The notes beneath the pieces were generated by a model. The model was not told where the DNA came from, made no database searches, and saw only the letters and a list, made by a program, of their open reading frames with translations. From NCBI GenBank assembly GCA_019802505.1, contig JAFMOC010000019.1, forward strand, positions 3,392,501 to 3,456,500: 64,000 bases of DNA, given 5' to 3'. Source of the stretch: Corydoras sp. C115 (taxonomy: Eukaryota > Chordata > Actinopteri > Siluriformes > Callichthyidae). Below are positions 34,968-46,640 of the stretch, one piece after another. The position numbers and the translations under genes are program-made. Position 1 is the first letter of the stretch. Each line of letters starts with the position of its first letter.

Positions 34968-35585
34968 CCATGTTTGAAATGACACACTTGAAGTCAGGTG
35001 GATATTGATTTGCTATTGTCCATCAATATGACCTAAGTGTAATCCCAATGATATCATTTAAAAATACTTTTTTTTTGTTATTATGACTTGTAGTTATTAT
35101 TTGTGGTGTGGGTGTGCCTTTAATGACCGAATAAACAAAACATTGACTACATATTACATGATATGAATTATTATTAATGGCTTAAATTAAGATCTCATAT
35201 TTCTGGCCTAATAATAAGCAGTGGTGACCATTTAAAGCCTTTTGTGAAGTTTCTAAAGAGCTGCTTTATAAAAACTTAATTTCTTCTTTTCAAAGTTCTA
35301 AATATTGTGAACCATGTCAGATCAGTAAAGATTCTAGAGATAAGTATTCTGATAAATATTCTAGAAATGAGTAAAGATTCTAAAATATAAAATACAGAGA
35401 TTATATCGTATAGGCATAACTTATTTTGTTCATCGCTGCACCAGTGGCGTAGTTTCTTTCAGTCTTTTTTTTTTTAATTAAGTGTTTTTTATTTTACTTC
35501 TGTTTTAGATTAAATTAGAGTATCTTTAGCTTTTGTGAAAAATAGTCTATTCATGTCTAAAGTAAGTAAATGTTTGTCCTGGCAG

Positions 35586-35655
<70 letters not shown>

Positions 35656-38600
35656 TTGAAGAGGGCATCCATGCCGAGCTGAACGGATCGGTTTGTGGTC
35701 CCTACTGCACTGCGACTGGCGCTTTTTTTTTCATGAAAAGCATCTCTTTTGGGCCTGCAGCTTCTCAATGTGCTCATTTACACATCAAAACACAGTGCGA
35801 AAGAAATAGTACTGTGGGGGCAGAGGAGGGAAAGAGGGAATGAGTTTAATGAGGGGTGCTTTTATTCCCCCAGTCTCTTTTCTGCTTTCTTCTTTTCCAG
35901 GGTTGGGTGGATGCTGTGGGACTGATGAGTTGGGGTAAAAGAAATAGCCCATAATGGCTTAATTTTTTTTGTATTAAACAAATAACAATTAATTTTAAAG
36001 AAATTATTTTAAAAAAATTACACCTGGGACAGAAAAATGTCTTGATTTCAAACGGCTGATGTAAAAAAATAAGTTCAGTTTAATTTAATTGAACGTTTAA
36101 ATTCAAAAGTTTAAGAAACTGAACTAAACTTTGTCTTCATTTTTTTTAGGTTTTAACTTTTTTTTTAGTAATTATTGCTAAAAATGTTTACAAAGCAATG
36201 TTTTAACTTATTTAATAAGCTTTACCCCTGAGTGTTTGCTCCTTAAAGCATCAGTTTACTACTCTTATTGCAAATGCAAGAGCACTTGTGCATTGTCGCA
36301 ATTAATGCACCCACTTTACCTCATCAAAGCCAGCAGATGAGAACAACCAGGTGTGTAGAGCTGGAAGGGGCAAGGGTCACTCAAGGACTATGACTGTGAA
36401 ACAATGCTCCAGGTTTTTATATGAGGGGAGGGGGAGAAAGGGAAGGAAAGTCTATTCACTATTAAAGGTTTTGCAACCGACGGCGCAATAAACTATTATC
36501 CGACAAGTGTGTGGGTTTGTATATGTGTGTAAATGCATGCTTGCTCATGTCAGCAGGATGACACTGATTGCATGTGAAGAGTCTCACTTTTATTCCCGGC
36601 CTCCCGCTTTCACCAGCTGCAGTTTACTGGCACTGTACGAAAGGAGGGTTACTCTGGAGAGGCAACCTGAGCTGAATTTACTCCAACACACACTGCTGTA
36701 AATTACTAACATGGACTACTATGTCCGCACACAATCCTTTGAACATGCACTTTGTTAAAGCAGAGCTTTGGCATTAAGTGATTGAGATGCAATGTCTACA
36801 GGCATGACATTGATTAGGTGATAGAAATATGTATAAATGTAATGTTCTATATGGCATACAGTTATTATTAATACAACTATTTATAATAATGTATAATGTA
36901 AAAGACATTAATTAAAATAAATTCCCATTCAACAGAGTAGCGGTATCCATATTCAACCAGTTATTTCCAAAGAGTCACTGTTTATCCACAGCACCAGAAA
37001 CACCATACGGTTCATTATTAATGTGGTTTATTATAACACATTCACATCTGTGACAGTTCCCAATTAATAAGGACCACAATGATCTTAATCCTGATTCACT
37101 TTAAACGAGACAGTGTGACTGTTTTTATATACCGTAGACTGCAAAAGCTTAAAAGACTGCTTTAAGAGAACTTATATAAAGGTCATGAACACATGAAAAA
37201 ATGGCTGTTTGTGTACTTACATACAGCCAAATCATCTTTGACACCTTCGGCTGCGCGCGTCTGTTATTCTGAAAGGACCTTGGTCCAAAACAAACAAGCC
37301 TCCAATCTAATCAGTCAAGGCTGGGGAAAGCAACAGGCTCGATGTGGCCACGTCAGTGATTCGACTGTTTACTTTTGTCACAGGATGTTGACTTGAGATG
37401 AGACAGACAGCACGTTTTAATTGCTGTCTCAGCGATCAAGGCTTTGTCACAGACCTGTCAGGAAAACAGTTGTTAAAGATAACACCTCTATAAACACCTG
37501 ATTGAAATACGCTGTGTGCACTATTTGCTCGGAAGTCTAATACTGAGGAACATAAAACCCAGAAGGCATTCGACTAAAATGCAGATGAGATTAGATCATT
37601 TCACGTAAATTTAAACAAATAAACCTTTGTTTCTATTCATTCTTGTGAATTGTCCTGTACTAAAGACTAAAAGTTGTGCATACAGTGAGGCAGTGAGCAT
37701 GTGACTCACTAACTATCCTACATACAAAATAGGGCCTAAGTTGGACTGTTTCTGAGGATTATAAGGCTTTAAGCTACATGTACTTTTAGAAAGCCAGTAG
37801 GAAGACACCAGGCTCTGGATCAAGTGGAGGGAAATTGGTTCAATTTGCATGAGTGGCTAACATCAAAGAAGGTTTGGGTGTGTAGGGGGTTGAAAGGGGC
37901 AGGGAGACCAGGTGTACGATTATCATTTGATTTGTTTGATTGTAGTTACAATGTATGAAGGACAGAAAATGAATATTTATTAATATTCACCAACTAAACT
38001 GTTATTCTTAAATTAGAAACCTCACATCTACACAAATTGCACTGCACTTAAAATAATTCTACTTTGTCAATGGCTTTTTATTTTTATTATAAATTGCTAT
38101 ACAGTCAATTGTTTTTATTAAAATAATTACATGCTTAACAATATAAACCATACAAACATAACAATAGCACGCTGACAGGATCTCCAAATCGAAGGCAATT
38201 TTTAGCTCTATAACTCTGATTAACTTGGGACATTTTATTGTGCATCATCTGTTGTGTAGAAAACCTCAATCTCATGCCTCAGGTCTGCGGGAACCCTGAG
38301 ATGACGAGCTACCCGTGTCTGCACATCACTTCACACTTAATAAAGATTAAGGAGAGAAATTCAGGGCCACTCTCTTATTCTTTTCTTAAACAGGTCTCTC
38401 TGAGGGAGGAGAGGTGTGAATATGCACATAGAAAGATCAGAGGCGGAGCCAAATTCATGGAATACAGTCCTGAACTTCCTACATGTAAGTCAACACTGAA
38501 AATCCTACATTTTTTACTGATTTAGTTAAAAATACACACAATCTATGGGCACCATATTGCGTTTTTTAAGTTAAAAAAATAAAAAGATTTTTGTTTAAAG

Positions 38601-39540
38601 ATTTGAATTTGTTCCTTATATTCATGTATTAACTTGAAATTAACATCTTCAAAAATCCGTTTTACAAATGACAACAAGGTTTGATGGCTATCTTCAGAGG
38701 CTGTTTTTGCACCCTGCAGTGCCTCTATTTAAATGGGAGATTTGGGGGGAGCCCGATGTATTTAGGAGTCTTGAAAGGGGCTCTTGAGGTTTGATTTGCA
38801 TTTGAACTGAAACCCACTTTTTCACATGCAAACCAACTACTTCATCTAAATATTTGCATTGCATTTGCTTTGACTGACCTTCTTCAAGTTTTATTATACC
38901 ACAAGACAGACAGGGGCCTTGCTCTTATTCTTTTACTTTTCTAAAAGTAACAGCAAAAGTTCAGAGTTCAGAAGTTTATCAGCAGATTAAAGAAGTAAAG
39001 CAAAAGGATGATCTGTGTAGAGCAACAACACCATAAAACATGTACATGAAGTTTGTTTGTCTTGAGTTCAGACACTCATCTGTAAAACCTTCTCCTGTTA
39101 ATGTGACCAGCATCTTCTCACATCGAAACAGCAACTCTTAACTCTTAGAGACTTTTACAGTATTTTTGTAGACTGATAATAATAACCATATGTAATATAA
39201 AAAGACATTAAACTCTGTGTAGATATACAAGAGATGAAACCATAATCATTGTAATCAGCACTGCTTGTTAGATTCATGTTTTTACAGTAAATAAATACAT
39301 TTCACATTTTCCACAATGTTCATTCAGTTTATGAATCTTTGGCTTTTAACAGAAAGTGAATGCACATTTTAATATTTCGTGTGTTAAATTCTATAAAATG
39401 CCAATTGGTCTCTTTATTTATATAATTTTCCTGTGGATGGAATAAGGATAAGTTTATTTACTGGAACTAAATCAACAGTGTGAAATGAATATGTAAATGT
39501 CCAGTATTTTCTGTAAAATAAATCAACCAGATGTACAAAA
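34968..39540. other. Intergenic DNA on the 3' side of fzd9
   Basis: AT-rich with a long GT microsatellite (35588-35652) and no recognised gene or transposon. Open frames around 35535-35843 are created by the GT repeat. Confidence 0.55.
35588..35652. repeat. (GT)32 microsatellite
   Basis: About 65 bases of uninterrupted GT. Confidence 0.97.
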
Positions 39541-40040
39541 TACAATATATTTTATTATTTATCCAAAAAGGCACTTGCTTCCAGATTTGGCACATTGATT
39601 TCACTTGTTAACAAATCACTGGGCCGTTTAGTACCCAACAAGAACCAACAAAAAATTAAATATATATATACAATAAATAAAAACTTACTTTAAAAAAACA
39701 CATAAATGCTGGAACTGTAGCTAAATTCAGATGACAACATAATGTATGCTCGTACCTCCATGCAAATCCTGCATATATGAGGTTATATATTTTTCTCTTT
39801 TGCACTTCTACAAAAAGCAATAATAAACATATTCGCTTTACGTGAACATAACCAGATGTACAGCTCACTCTTCTTCTGTTCTTTGTTTTCCATGTTTAAA
39901 TTTGCATGGACAAATTAGCTGTGTCTGTTCTAGCACCCTGGCACGCAAAGTTAAACTAACAGAAGTCTTTGGAAAATGTTAAGTGAGATCAGTCTGTCTG
40001 TCTCTATCCCATTTGGGCACAGCAGACATGTTTAGGTTCC
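39541..40040 (-). other. fzd9: fzd9 3'UTR (candidate extent)
   Basis: AT-rich sequence after the fzd9 stop. A TTTATT at 39551-39556 (AATAAA on the minus strand) could be the polyadenylation signal; another lies near 39412. Confidence 0.4.
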
Positions 40041-41785
40041 TTATACATGTGCTGGGCATTCTGAGTATGGGTCAGTTTTGGATATGTGCAGTACCACGGC
40101 CGGAGCTTTGTAATGGCAGTGACTGCTGCTGCAGCTTCCTCCGCTGCAGTGCTTCCTGCTAGTCCTGTCTGCAAGTTTCTGGCTGCAGAGGCCCTGCCAG
40201 GTCTGCAGAGTCTTTGAGCTCCACACCCACACGCCGCTGGTGATGCCCACAACTAGTGACATGAAGATCTTTAGCATGAAGACAGCAACACTGGGCAATG
40301 AAGACTCTAGACTACAGTCCTCGTTTCTCCTGCCGGGATAAGTGGCGCATTTACTCTCCAGACCTCGAAACTTCCAGTAGTCCATGTTCAGGCGCTCGTA
40401 GAAGTAGCAAATAATGACACAGGTTGCCGGGACGGTGTAGAGGATGGAATAAATGCCAATCTTTACCATCAGCTTTTCCAGCTTCTCTGTGTTGGTGCCT
40501 TCGTTTTCATAACTTTGCGTATGTGGAAAAGTGCAACGAAGCCGGTCAGAATAAAAGACGTCCCGATGACGAGATAGCAGGACAGTGGCACCAGGACAAA
40601 TCCAGTTAGTGCCCCTACATCCATGCTGCCCACATAGCACAACCCTGTCAGCTCGTCGCCTGCCACCTTCCTCATAGTCAGGATGATGATGGTCTTCATT
40701 GCAGGGATACCCCAGGCAGCCATGTGGAAATAGCTACTGTGAGATTCAATAGCTTCATGGCCCCATTTCTTTCCTGCTGCCAAAAACCAAGTGAGTGTTA
40801 GAATGACCCACCAGATGGAACTAGCCATTCCGAAATAGTACAAAATGAGAAAGACGATGGTGCAGCCCGTGCTCTCAAGCCCCTCTTGGATGATGTACAG
40901 CTCCCCATTTTCACGGTCGCAGGCAATGTTTTCTGCTCCGGCAACTGAGCGGATGATGAAGGCAACAGAGTACACATTGTAGCACATGGAGAGAAAAATG
41001 ATGGGTCTTTCTGGATATTGAAACCGGTGCGGGTCTAGGAGGAATGTAAGCACCGTGAAAGCTGTGGATATGAAGCACAGGGTGGACCACACTGCCATCC
41101 AGATGAAGGCAAAGTCCTTGTCCTGTCTGGACCAGAACACATCAACAGCCGAAGAGCACCGCGGAGCACACGAATCGCTTTTATCAACATACTGAAATTT
41201 TTCCGGGTTCTCACACACCCCCATGGCACCCCCTGTGCGCTCGCTGCCAGGACCTGATTGCTTGGGTCGGGGAGGCACTGGAAGCATTCCCTCACCTTTC
41301 TTAGGTTCTGGTTTGGTGTCATTCTCAGGGGCCTCCATGCACAACGCATTTGGGTCGTTCCTGGTGGGCAGTTTTGAGCAGTCCAGAGAATCGGGCCAGG
41401 CATAGTTAAACTTCTCCATGATGGGGGAGCACTTCTGTCGAGCCTGTTCACACATGGGTCTGCAGGCAGGGATAGAGGTGGACACCTGGTCAGTGCACAT
41501 GGGAGCGAACAGAGAGCAGAGGAAGAAACGCAAATGGACGTCACAGCCATACTCCACCAGCGGGGCAAATTCATTTAGCTTTATGGCAGCCTCTTTTTGG
41601 TTCTCATGGTCCATGAAATTGGGCATGCGGGTAAGATTGTATCCTATGCCTTGGCACATTGGGATGGCGATCGCCTCACACTTAGCTGGTCTCCCTCTTT
41701 CAAAGTCGTAAACTCCAATTTCCAGTGTGGAAGCTCCCAGTGTGAGCTGACACCATATGAGGACCATGACCTTCAAACCTTCCAT
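40041..41785 (-). CDS. fzd9: Frizzled-9 Wnt receptor; apparent -1 frameshift
   Basis: Intronless seven-transmembrane Wnt receptor of the plasma membrane; about 581 residues with one base restored (human 591). The start MEGLKVMVLIW is preferred: A at -3 and G at +4, with a signal-peptide-sized leader before LEIG. An upstream in-frame ATG at 41806 has a poor context and would add 7 residues. Seen in order: signal peptide; cysteine-rich Wnt-binding domain with ten cysteines (from PAKCEAIAIPMCQG to NALCMEAP) and an NLT glycosylation site; linker; CENPEKFQYV; seven hydrophobic helices; the KTLQTW form of the Dishevelled-binding KTxxxW motif at about residue 525; C-terminus ending AHV. Strong similarity to human FZD9 (FFLCS, YPERPIIFLSMCYN, AAGKKWGHEAIE) excludes FZD10 and others. 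After VMKT, in the third intracellular loop, the frame shifts at about 40500-40504; everything downstream is conserved in the next frame. I cannot tell whether it is fzd9a or fzd9b. Confidence 0.93.
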
Positions 41786-41806
41786 ATTTGTGATTAGGAG
41801 AAACAT

Positions 41807-42419
41807 ACAAGTCTTTGCACACAGGGTCCAAATAAAAGATGCTTCCGAAAGTGCTGACCGGATGAAAGTCTCAAGCTAACGGTGCATCCCTCTATCCCAA
41901 AGCGTTCACTGAAATCAGTCTTATTTGAGATGCACCTTGGCGTAAACGTCAGTGTTCCAGAATTCCACCTGAAATGTGAGAACCACACGGACCGCGGCGC
42001 GCAGACGGATAACGGGATGACTTTGATCCAAACGGCGGGCAGCGTTCAGAACACGCGCTCGGACCTGCGTCCCGTCGTCCGCTTCCAGGCGCAGAGTTCG
42101 TGGCGTTCCGCATGGAGCGCCGCAGAGCCGCTGGACCGCTGGACCGCTGGACCGCTGGACCATGTGCGTCCGTCTCTCATCTGCAGACAAACTCAACTTT
42201 CTCTTTCCTGCGCGCTGTCTCTTGCGGGGGAGGTGGGTGGGGCGTGACGCGAGTGGGCGGAGTTTAGGTTTCCCTCTTCAAACGCGCCGCTCCGCGAGGA
42301 GCGCAGTGAGCTGAAGGCTTTCTCTCAGTGCGTCAGTCTGCGTTCAGGCGCAAATCACGCCGTTTCACTGCCGAGGCGGGCGGGAGGACAGGAGCGCAGA
42401 TGCGCTGCTTATTTAGATA

Positions 42420-42420
<1 letters not shown>
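41807..42420 (-). promoter_or_regulatory. fzd9 GC-rich promoter and 5'UTR
   Basis: CpG-rich stretch upstream of the fzd9 start, strongest between about 41980 and 42390, in an otherwise AT-rich area. It holds four tandem copies of the 8-bp unit CTGGACCG (42131-42162). No TATA box is evident. Confidence 0.55.
42131..42162. repeat. 8-bp tandem repeat, 4 copies
   Basis: CTGGACCG repeated, with the last copy ending in A; it lies within the fzd9 promoter/leader. Confidence 0.9.

Positions 42421-42423
<3 letters not shown>

Positions 42424-42456
<33 letters not shown>
42424..42456. repeat. (GT)16 microsatellite
   Basis: Uninterrupted GT repeat followed by a G-rich run, just upstream of the fzd9 CpG-rich region. 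Confidence 0.95.
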
Positions 42457-42457
<1 letters not shown>

Positions 42458-43058
42458 TGGGGGGGGTGGGGGACGTTTGTCCCATCCAGGTTAAAATGTG
42501 TGTGTGCGCGTTGTGCTCTCCAAATGCCGCTCCACGTTAAAAAAATAAAATTGCATAAACCCCTCTGTTGATGGGTCAGAACTCACCAAAAAAATCAAAA
42601 TAAATAAACCCAAAAATGATTTTAGATTTTTTTTTGCCATTGTGTGTTAATGTTTAGGGCAGTTCCTGCTTTACTAATAAATGAGTTTAATTGGAATTTG
42701 TTTTTGTCCTTCTTTTCTCCAAAAGGACTCTTGTCCTTACACTATTTGCACATTTTAAACACGACTTATGAGATTGTACAAGCCATAACCAAATCCAGAA
42801 GAATTTACTGGATGTTTTGAAAACTGATTACAAAATTAATCATTTTTAACCTTTTTGTTCTCTTGGCAATTTTGACCAAAGTTTGGGTTTCATTGCGATG
42901 TGTAGATTGTGGCTTTAAAATGAGACTTTATTAAGTTTTATTATTTCATTCAGTTATAAGGTTAGGTTGAACTGCAATGTTTCTGGACATTTAAAAGAAA
43001 AGTCATTAAACTCAGAATTTGATTGGTTGGTCTGCTACATATAATTACATTTGCTTTT

Positions 43059-43064
<6 letters not shown>

Positions 43065-43148
<84 letters not shown>
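43065..43148. repeat. (TA)42 microsatellite
   Basis: 84 bases of alternating TA, which may extrude as a cruciform. The open frame through it (43023-43205) is an artefact of the repeat. Confidence 0.97.
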
Positions 43149-43149
<1 letters not shown>

Positions 43150-43739
43150 TGTATATTAAAGAGAAGCATTTGAGTCTCGTGTCTGAAATTGACTATGCTT
43201 GCTAAAAATGGGGATGTTTATTGTTCCCAGTGGTTGCAACAATTGTAGTAAAGGAATAAATATAAGGGAGGAAGGGGACAAGGTAAGGCCCAATGTCCAC
43301 ATAAATGTCCACATAAATTTCAAATGACCTGTTATTCCATGCAAGTCAAAGGTTAAGTTCATCAGAGCCTAGTGTGTCAGTTCAACAATAGTTAGTTTGA
43401 CTGAATCATTAAAGTTGATAAAGCGATGATAAACCGCTGTACGAACACTAAATGGTGCACTGTAAAAAAAATTTTTTTACAGTCAAAATTCACTATTGAA
43501 TGTGCAATTTTTGGTGGAAATTTTGAACGTGCAATAAAAAAATATAAAGAAATAAAAAACGTGCAATATATAAATATAAATACAATTCAAACTCAGGTTA
43601 TACATTCTTACACACTATTGTAAATAAGATTCTTTCTTTCTTTCAATTTATTTTTTATTTTTTATTTTTTTCTTGTAAATTGTAAATTATAGTGTACTCT
43701 TTTAAAACTCTTTTAAATCTTTATCTGTTTAAATTTATG

Positions 43740-43818
43740 TATGTGACACCGAAAGTATGGCACCTTAATTTCGTTATACCTGGTATAATGACAATAAAGA
43801 TATTCTGATTCTGATAAA
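43740..43818 (+). mobile_element. LINE 3' tail with GATTCT repeats
   Basis: AATTTCGTTATACC, then AATGACAATAAAG and a short GATTCT repeat form the familiar 3' end of CR1/Rex-type LINEs in fish. The 5' part is missing or too decayed to see. Confidence 0.6.
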
Positions 43819-45123
43819 GGTGCTCATAGACTTATGTTACAGGGTTTAGGATAAGAAGCTGGTGTCATCTTGAAACAAAACATAATAAATGTGCAGGTAG
43901 ACCTTACAGTCAGTCTGTCTGATCTCTGACCAGCTCAAGGAAATGTAGCAGGGAAATGATTATCAGCCTTCAGTATAGAAACCTTTAGTTCTCTTTCTTA
44001 TTTATTTTAGCACCAGAGCTTTGGCTAACACTGGCTTAAGATCAGTATCATGTAACATGATCCTCTAGACACACAAGACAAGACTTATCAGAAATGCTTC
44101 CACTCCTTTTGCCTTATCTGACCACTGAGACAGAGCTGAGTGACATTTTACTGAGCAATGTTCCTGAACCAATGCTCGCAATGACCACATGACCACATTT
44201 TCATTATATTGAGATCTGCTGTCTCTATATCGCTTTGACGCAGGCTAATGGGACTTTGAGTACTTTAGGTGTCAGGCTTTATCAGGATGCCGCTGCTGGA
44301 TGAGATGGCAATCTGTTGTTTCCCGAACAAAGCTAATAGAACTGTAGCAATTGAAAATGGTAGAGGACGGCAGTCAATTAATGTAAATGACAAAACGGAG
44401 CTTTTAACTCTGGCACTACGACCCAGAGCTAAAGGACAAGCCCTCACTATTTCAAACCTCATCAGTATTTCACTTGGCTTATATTCCTGGCATAGAATGT
44501 AAGAGCGTTCTTAATGATGGATAGCTTATTCACAAGAGGCTTTGAATTCTACACAGAGCTGCAAATCTGTAAAATATATTTATTTACTGCAACATGTTGG
44601 TTTAAAAGTTATTATTAAATAGAATAGAGTAAGTAAAAAAGCAGCCATATAAGGATTTATGTAAATCACAGCACATGATGTTTTACACCTCAGGAATATA
44701 GGAACGTTTTGGACCGTAATATGATCCTAAATCTCAGAATACTGAGATGGAACAGCTGTGGTGTTTGCTCTTAAGGCGGCACTGGAACTGCCTTTAGACA
44801 TCTTTATTGGGACAAGTGATCTGGGTGCCAGTCGTAAAGGTTTGGATTCATTTAATGAAGAGCATAATAAGAGCATGTCATTGGATCAAATCCAGGTGGT
44901 TTCAAAGAGTTTTGCTTTTTTATGTGGTTTTTAATACATATCAGAAGACTTAATCATTTGTATATGAAACAAATGTGTTTAAATTCAATAACAATAAATG
45001 TTAGCAAATTACCGCTTCTAAAGATGATACTAAAAATATGGACATGCAACATGGTCAAGGTCTCAACTTTCAGTGAAGTAAAGAGAATACTGACAAAGTG
45101 AGAGTGTCTGAGTTGTATTACAC

Positions 45124-45400
45124 TTAAAGGACAGAAGTATTGAGACACTGGACCTGCCTGATTTTGTAAAATGTAAGATGGTTCCCTCTTCTAATTTTCT
45201 GCAAGATTAAGGCGTCCATCTGTGGAATTTTAGTCCGAAAAGCATTGGTGAGGTCAGACTGTTCTAGTTCATCCCTAAGGTGCTTGATGGGATTGGGGTC
45301 AGGGTTTTGTGTGAGCAGTTCTTCCAAACCAAAATGTAACCATCCATGGATCATCTCTTTATAGACGTTGCTTTATGCACTGGGGCACACTTATGAGGTG
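45124..45400 (-). pseudogene. Decayed Tc1-like transposase fragment
   Basis: The minus-strand reading contains GLEELLTQNPDPNPIKHLRDELE. This matches the DDE-region pattern PDLNPIEHLWDELE of Tc1/mariner transposases, with several substitutions and lost frame around it. Only the C-terminal third is represented. Confidence 0.7.
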
Positions 45401-45925
45401 TGTTTCAACATTTTAGTCCAGTATGGAGCAGGCTCTATGGGACAAGAGAAATGGCTGCCTGAAAAAAGTACTAAACCTTTTGGTTTGGCCTTGAAGTTCA
45501 TTCTACTTAAAGGAAAGGCGATCGCTCTACTGGTGGTGAATTGAAATGTAATACAATGGTGAGCAATTCTATCTAAATTATTAACAATGTGTATTCAAAC
45601 ATTTAACTGTGAAATCTGATCTAGTAAATAAATAAACTGAAAAAAACTAATTATCTTGGGTATTGTTAAAAATAGTTAGATAGTTGATTGAATTTAGTTC
45701 TTTGTGAGTCTGCCGCTGACAGCGGGGTGCTGCAGGGACGGTGTGTGTGTCTTTATCAGACTTGTGTCCAAGCTGACAGACTGACCCTGGTCATATGTCA
45801 CATTCTGCTCTGAATTATCTAAGAGTGAGAGGAGTGTGGCACGGCCCTGGATAAGACAGGAATGGAAACAATGCCATCAACTGTAATTAGAAGAGTGAGA
45901 CACATGTCTGCCTGCTTTTATGCAA

Positions 45926-45931
45926 GTGTGT

Positions 45932-45962
<31 letters not shown>
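45926..45962. repeat. (GT)n microsatellite
   Basis: About 37 bases with one interruption (TGTATG). Confidence 0.95.
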
Positions 45963-45972
<10 letters not shown>

Positions 45973-46264
45973 CAGTGGGATGAAGTGGAGGGGTTCAACC
46001 TCTTCCTCCCCACCACCAACATTGGAAAGAGGGGGAATTGATGCTCAGTGTTTATATGAAGCATGCAAGTTTAAAGGTAACTAAAGTACAGAAATTTTGA
46101 CTTATTCACTAAACATTCTTTATAAAATGTCATTGCTGAAATTTACTGGCGGATTATATTTTTTACATCTCACACCTCTTATTCATTTCATTCAGGTGTT
46201 TCATTCAGTCCCATTGTATATAATAGAATTAAGAACCTATAGTCATGCATTTTTAACAATTATA

Positions 46265-46415
46265 AACTTATGGGAACAGTTTGGGGAAGTTGTTCCAATA
46301 TGACTGTGTGCCAGTGGAACACAAAGCTCTGGAAAGGTGTAGTAGGGTGAGTTTGGTGTGGGAGGACACCAGACTTTGGTGTGACTATCACAGCCCTGAC
46401 CCTCCAAATTTTTAC
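46265..46415 (+). pseudogene. Decayed Tc1-like transposase fragment, plus orientation
   Basis: TTTGGGGAAGTTGTTCCAATATGACTG-type sequence, followed by GAGTTTGGTGTGGGAGGA and CACAGCCCTGACC, parallels the Tc1-like C-terminal coding region. It has frame breaks and a deletion before the PDLNP motif. Confidence 0.6.
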
Positions 46416-46574
46416 GCTCTCCAAAATTTTGTAGAAAGCGTTCCCAGTGGAGTGAATGCTGCTAAGAGACAAACTTTTGACATACGAGTTGCTTGCAAAA
46501 TTCCACAAGAGCATTAATGAAGAATGGAACTGATGCTGAAAGTGTTTGCCAGCATTTAATTTATCTGTCAGCAT

Positions 46575-46640
46575 TAAGGTGTTGAACTGGGTTGGGGTTC
46601 AGGGCTCAGTGTAGGACAGTCAACCTCTTCCACTTTGCAT
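46575..46640 (-). pseudogene. Decayed Tc1-like transposase fragment, minus orientation
   Basis: GGTTGGGGTTCAGGGCTCAG and CAGTCAACCTCTTCCAC are the reverse complement of the same transposase segment as at 46265-46415. The two pieces therefore face each other. Both are strongly decayed. Confidence 0.55.

Larger units (their letters stand above)
42457..45120. other. AT-rich DNA upstream of fzd9
   Basis: Holds the (TA)42 microsatellite, a LINE tail (43740-43818) and a regulatory candidate near 44200-44520. No gene recognised. Confidence 0.55.

Noticed and set aside
35535..35843. 102-codon frame through the GT microsatellite
   Set aside because: Its middle is a Cys-Val run produced by the repeat, and the flanks have no family resemblance.
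40041..41785. fzd9 as a genuine pseudogene
   Set aside because: A single indel with otherwise intact cysteines, helices and KTxxxW motif, plus matching indels in two other genes, favours a sequence error.
43023..43205. 60-codon frame through the TA microsatellite
   Set aside because: An Ile-Tyr run created by the repeat.
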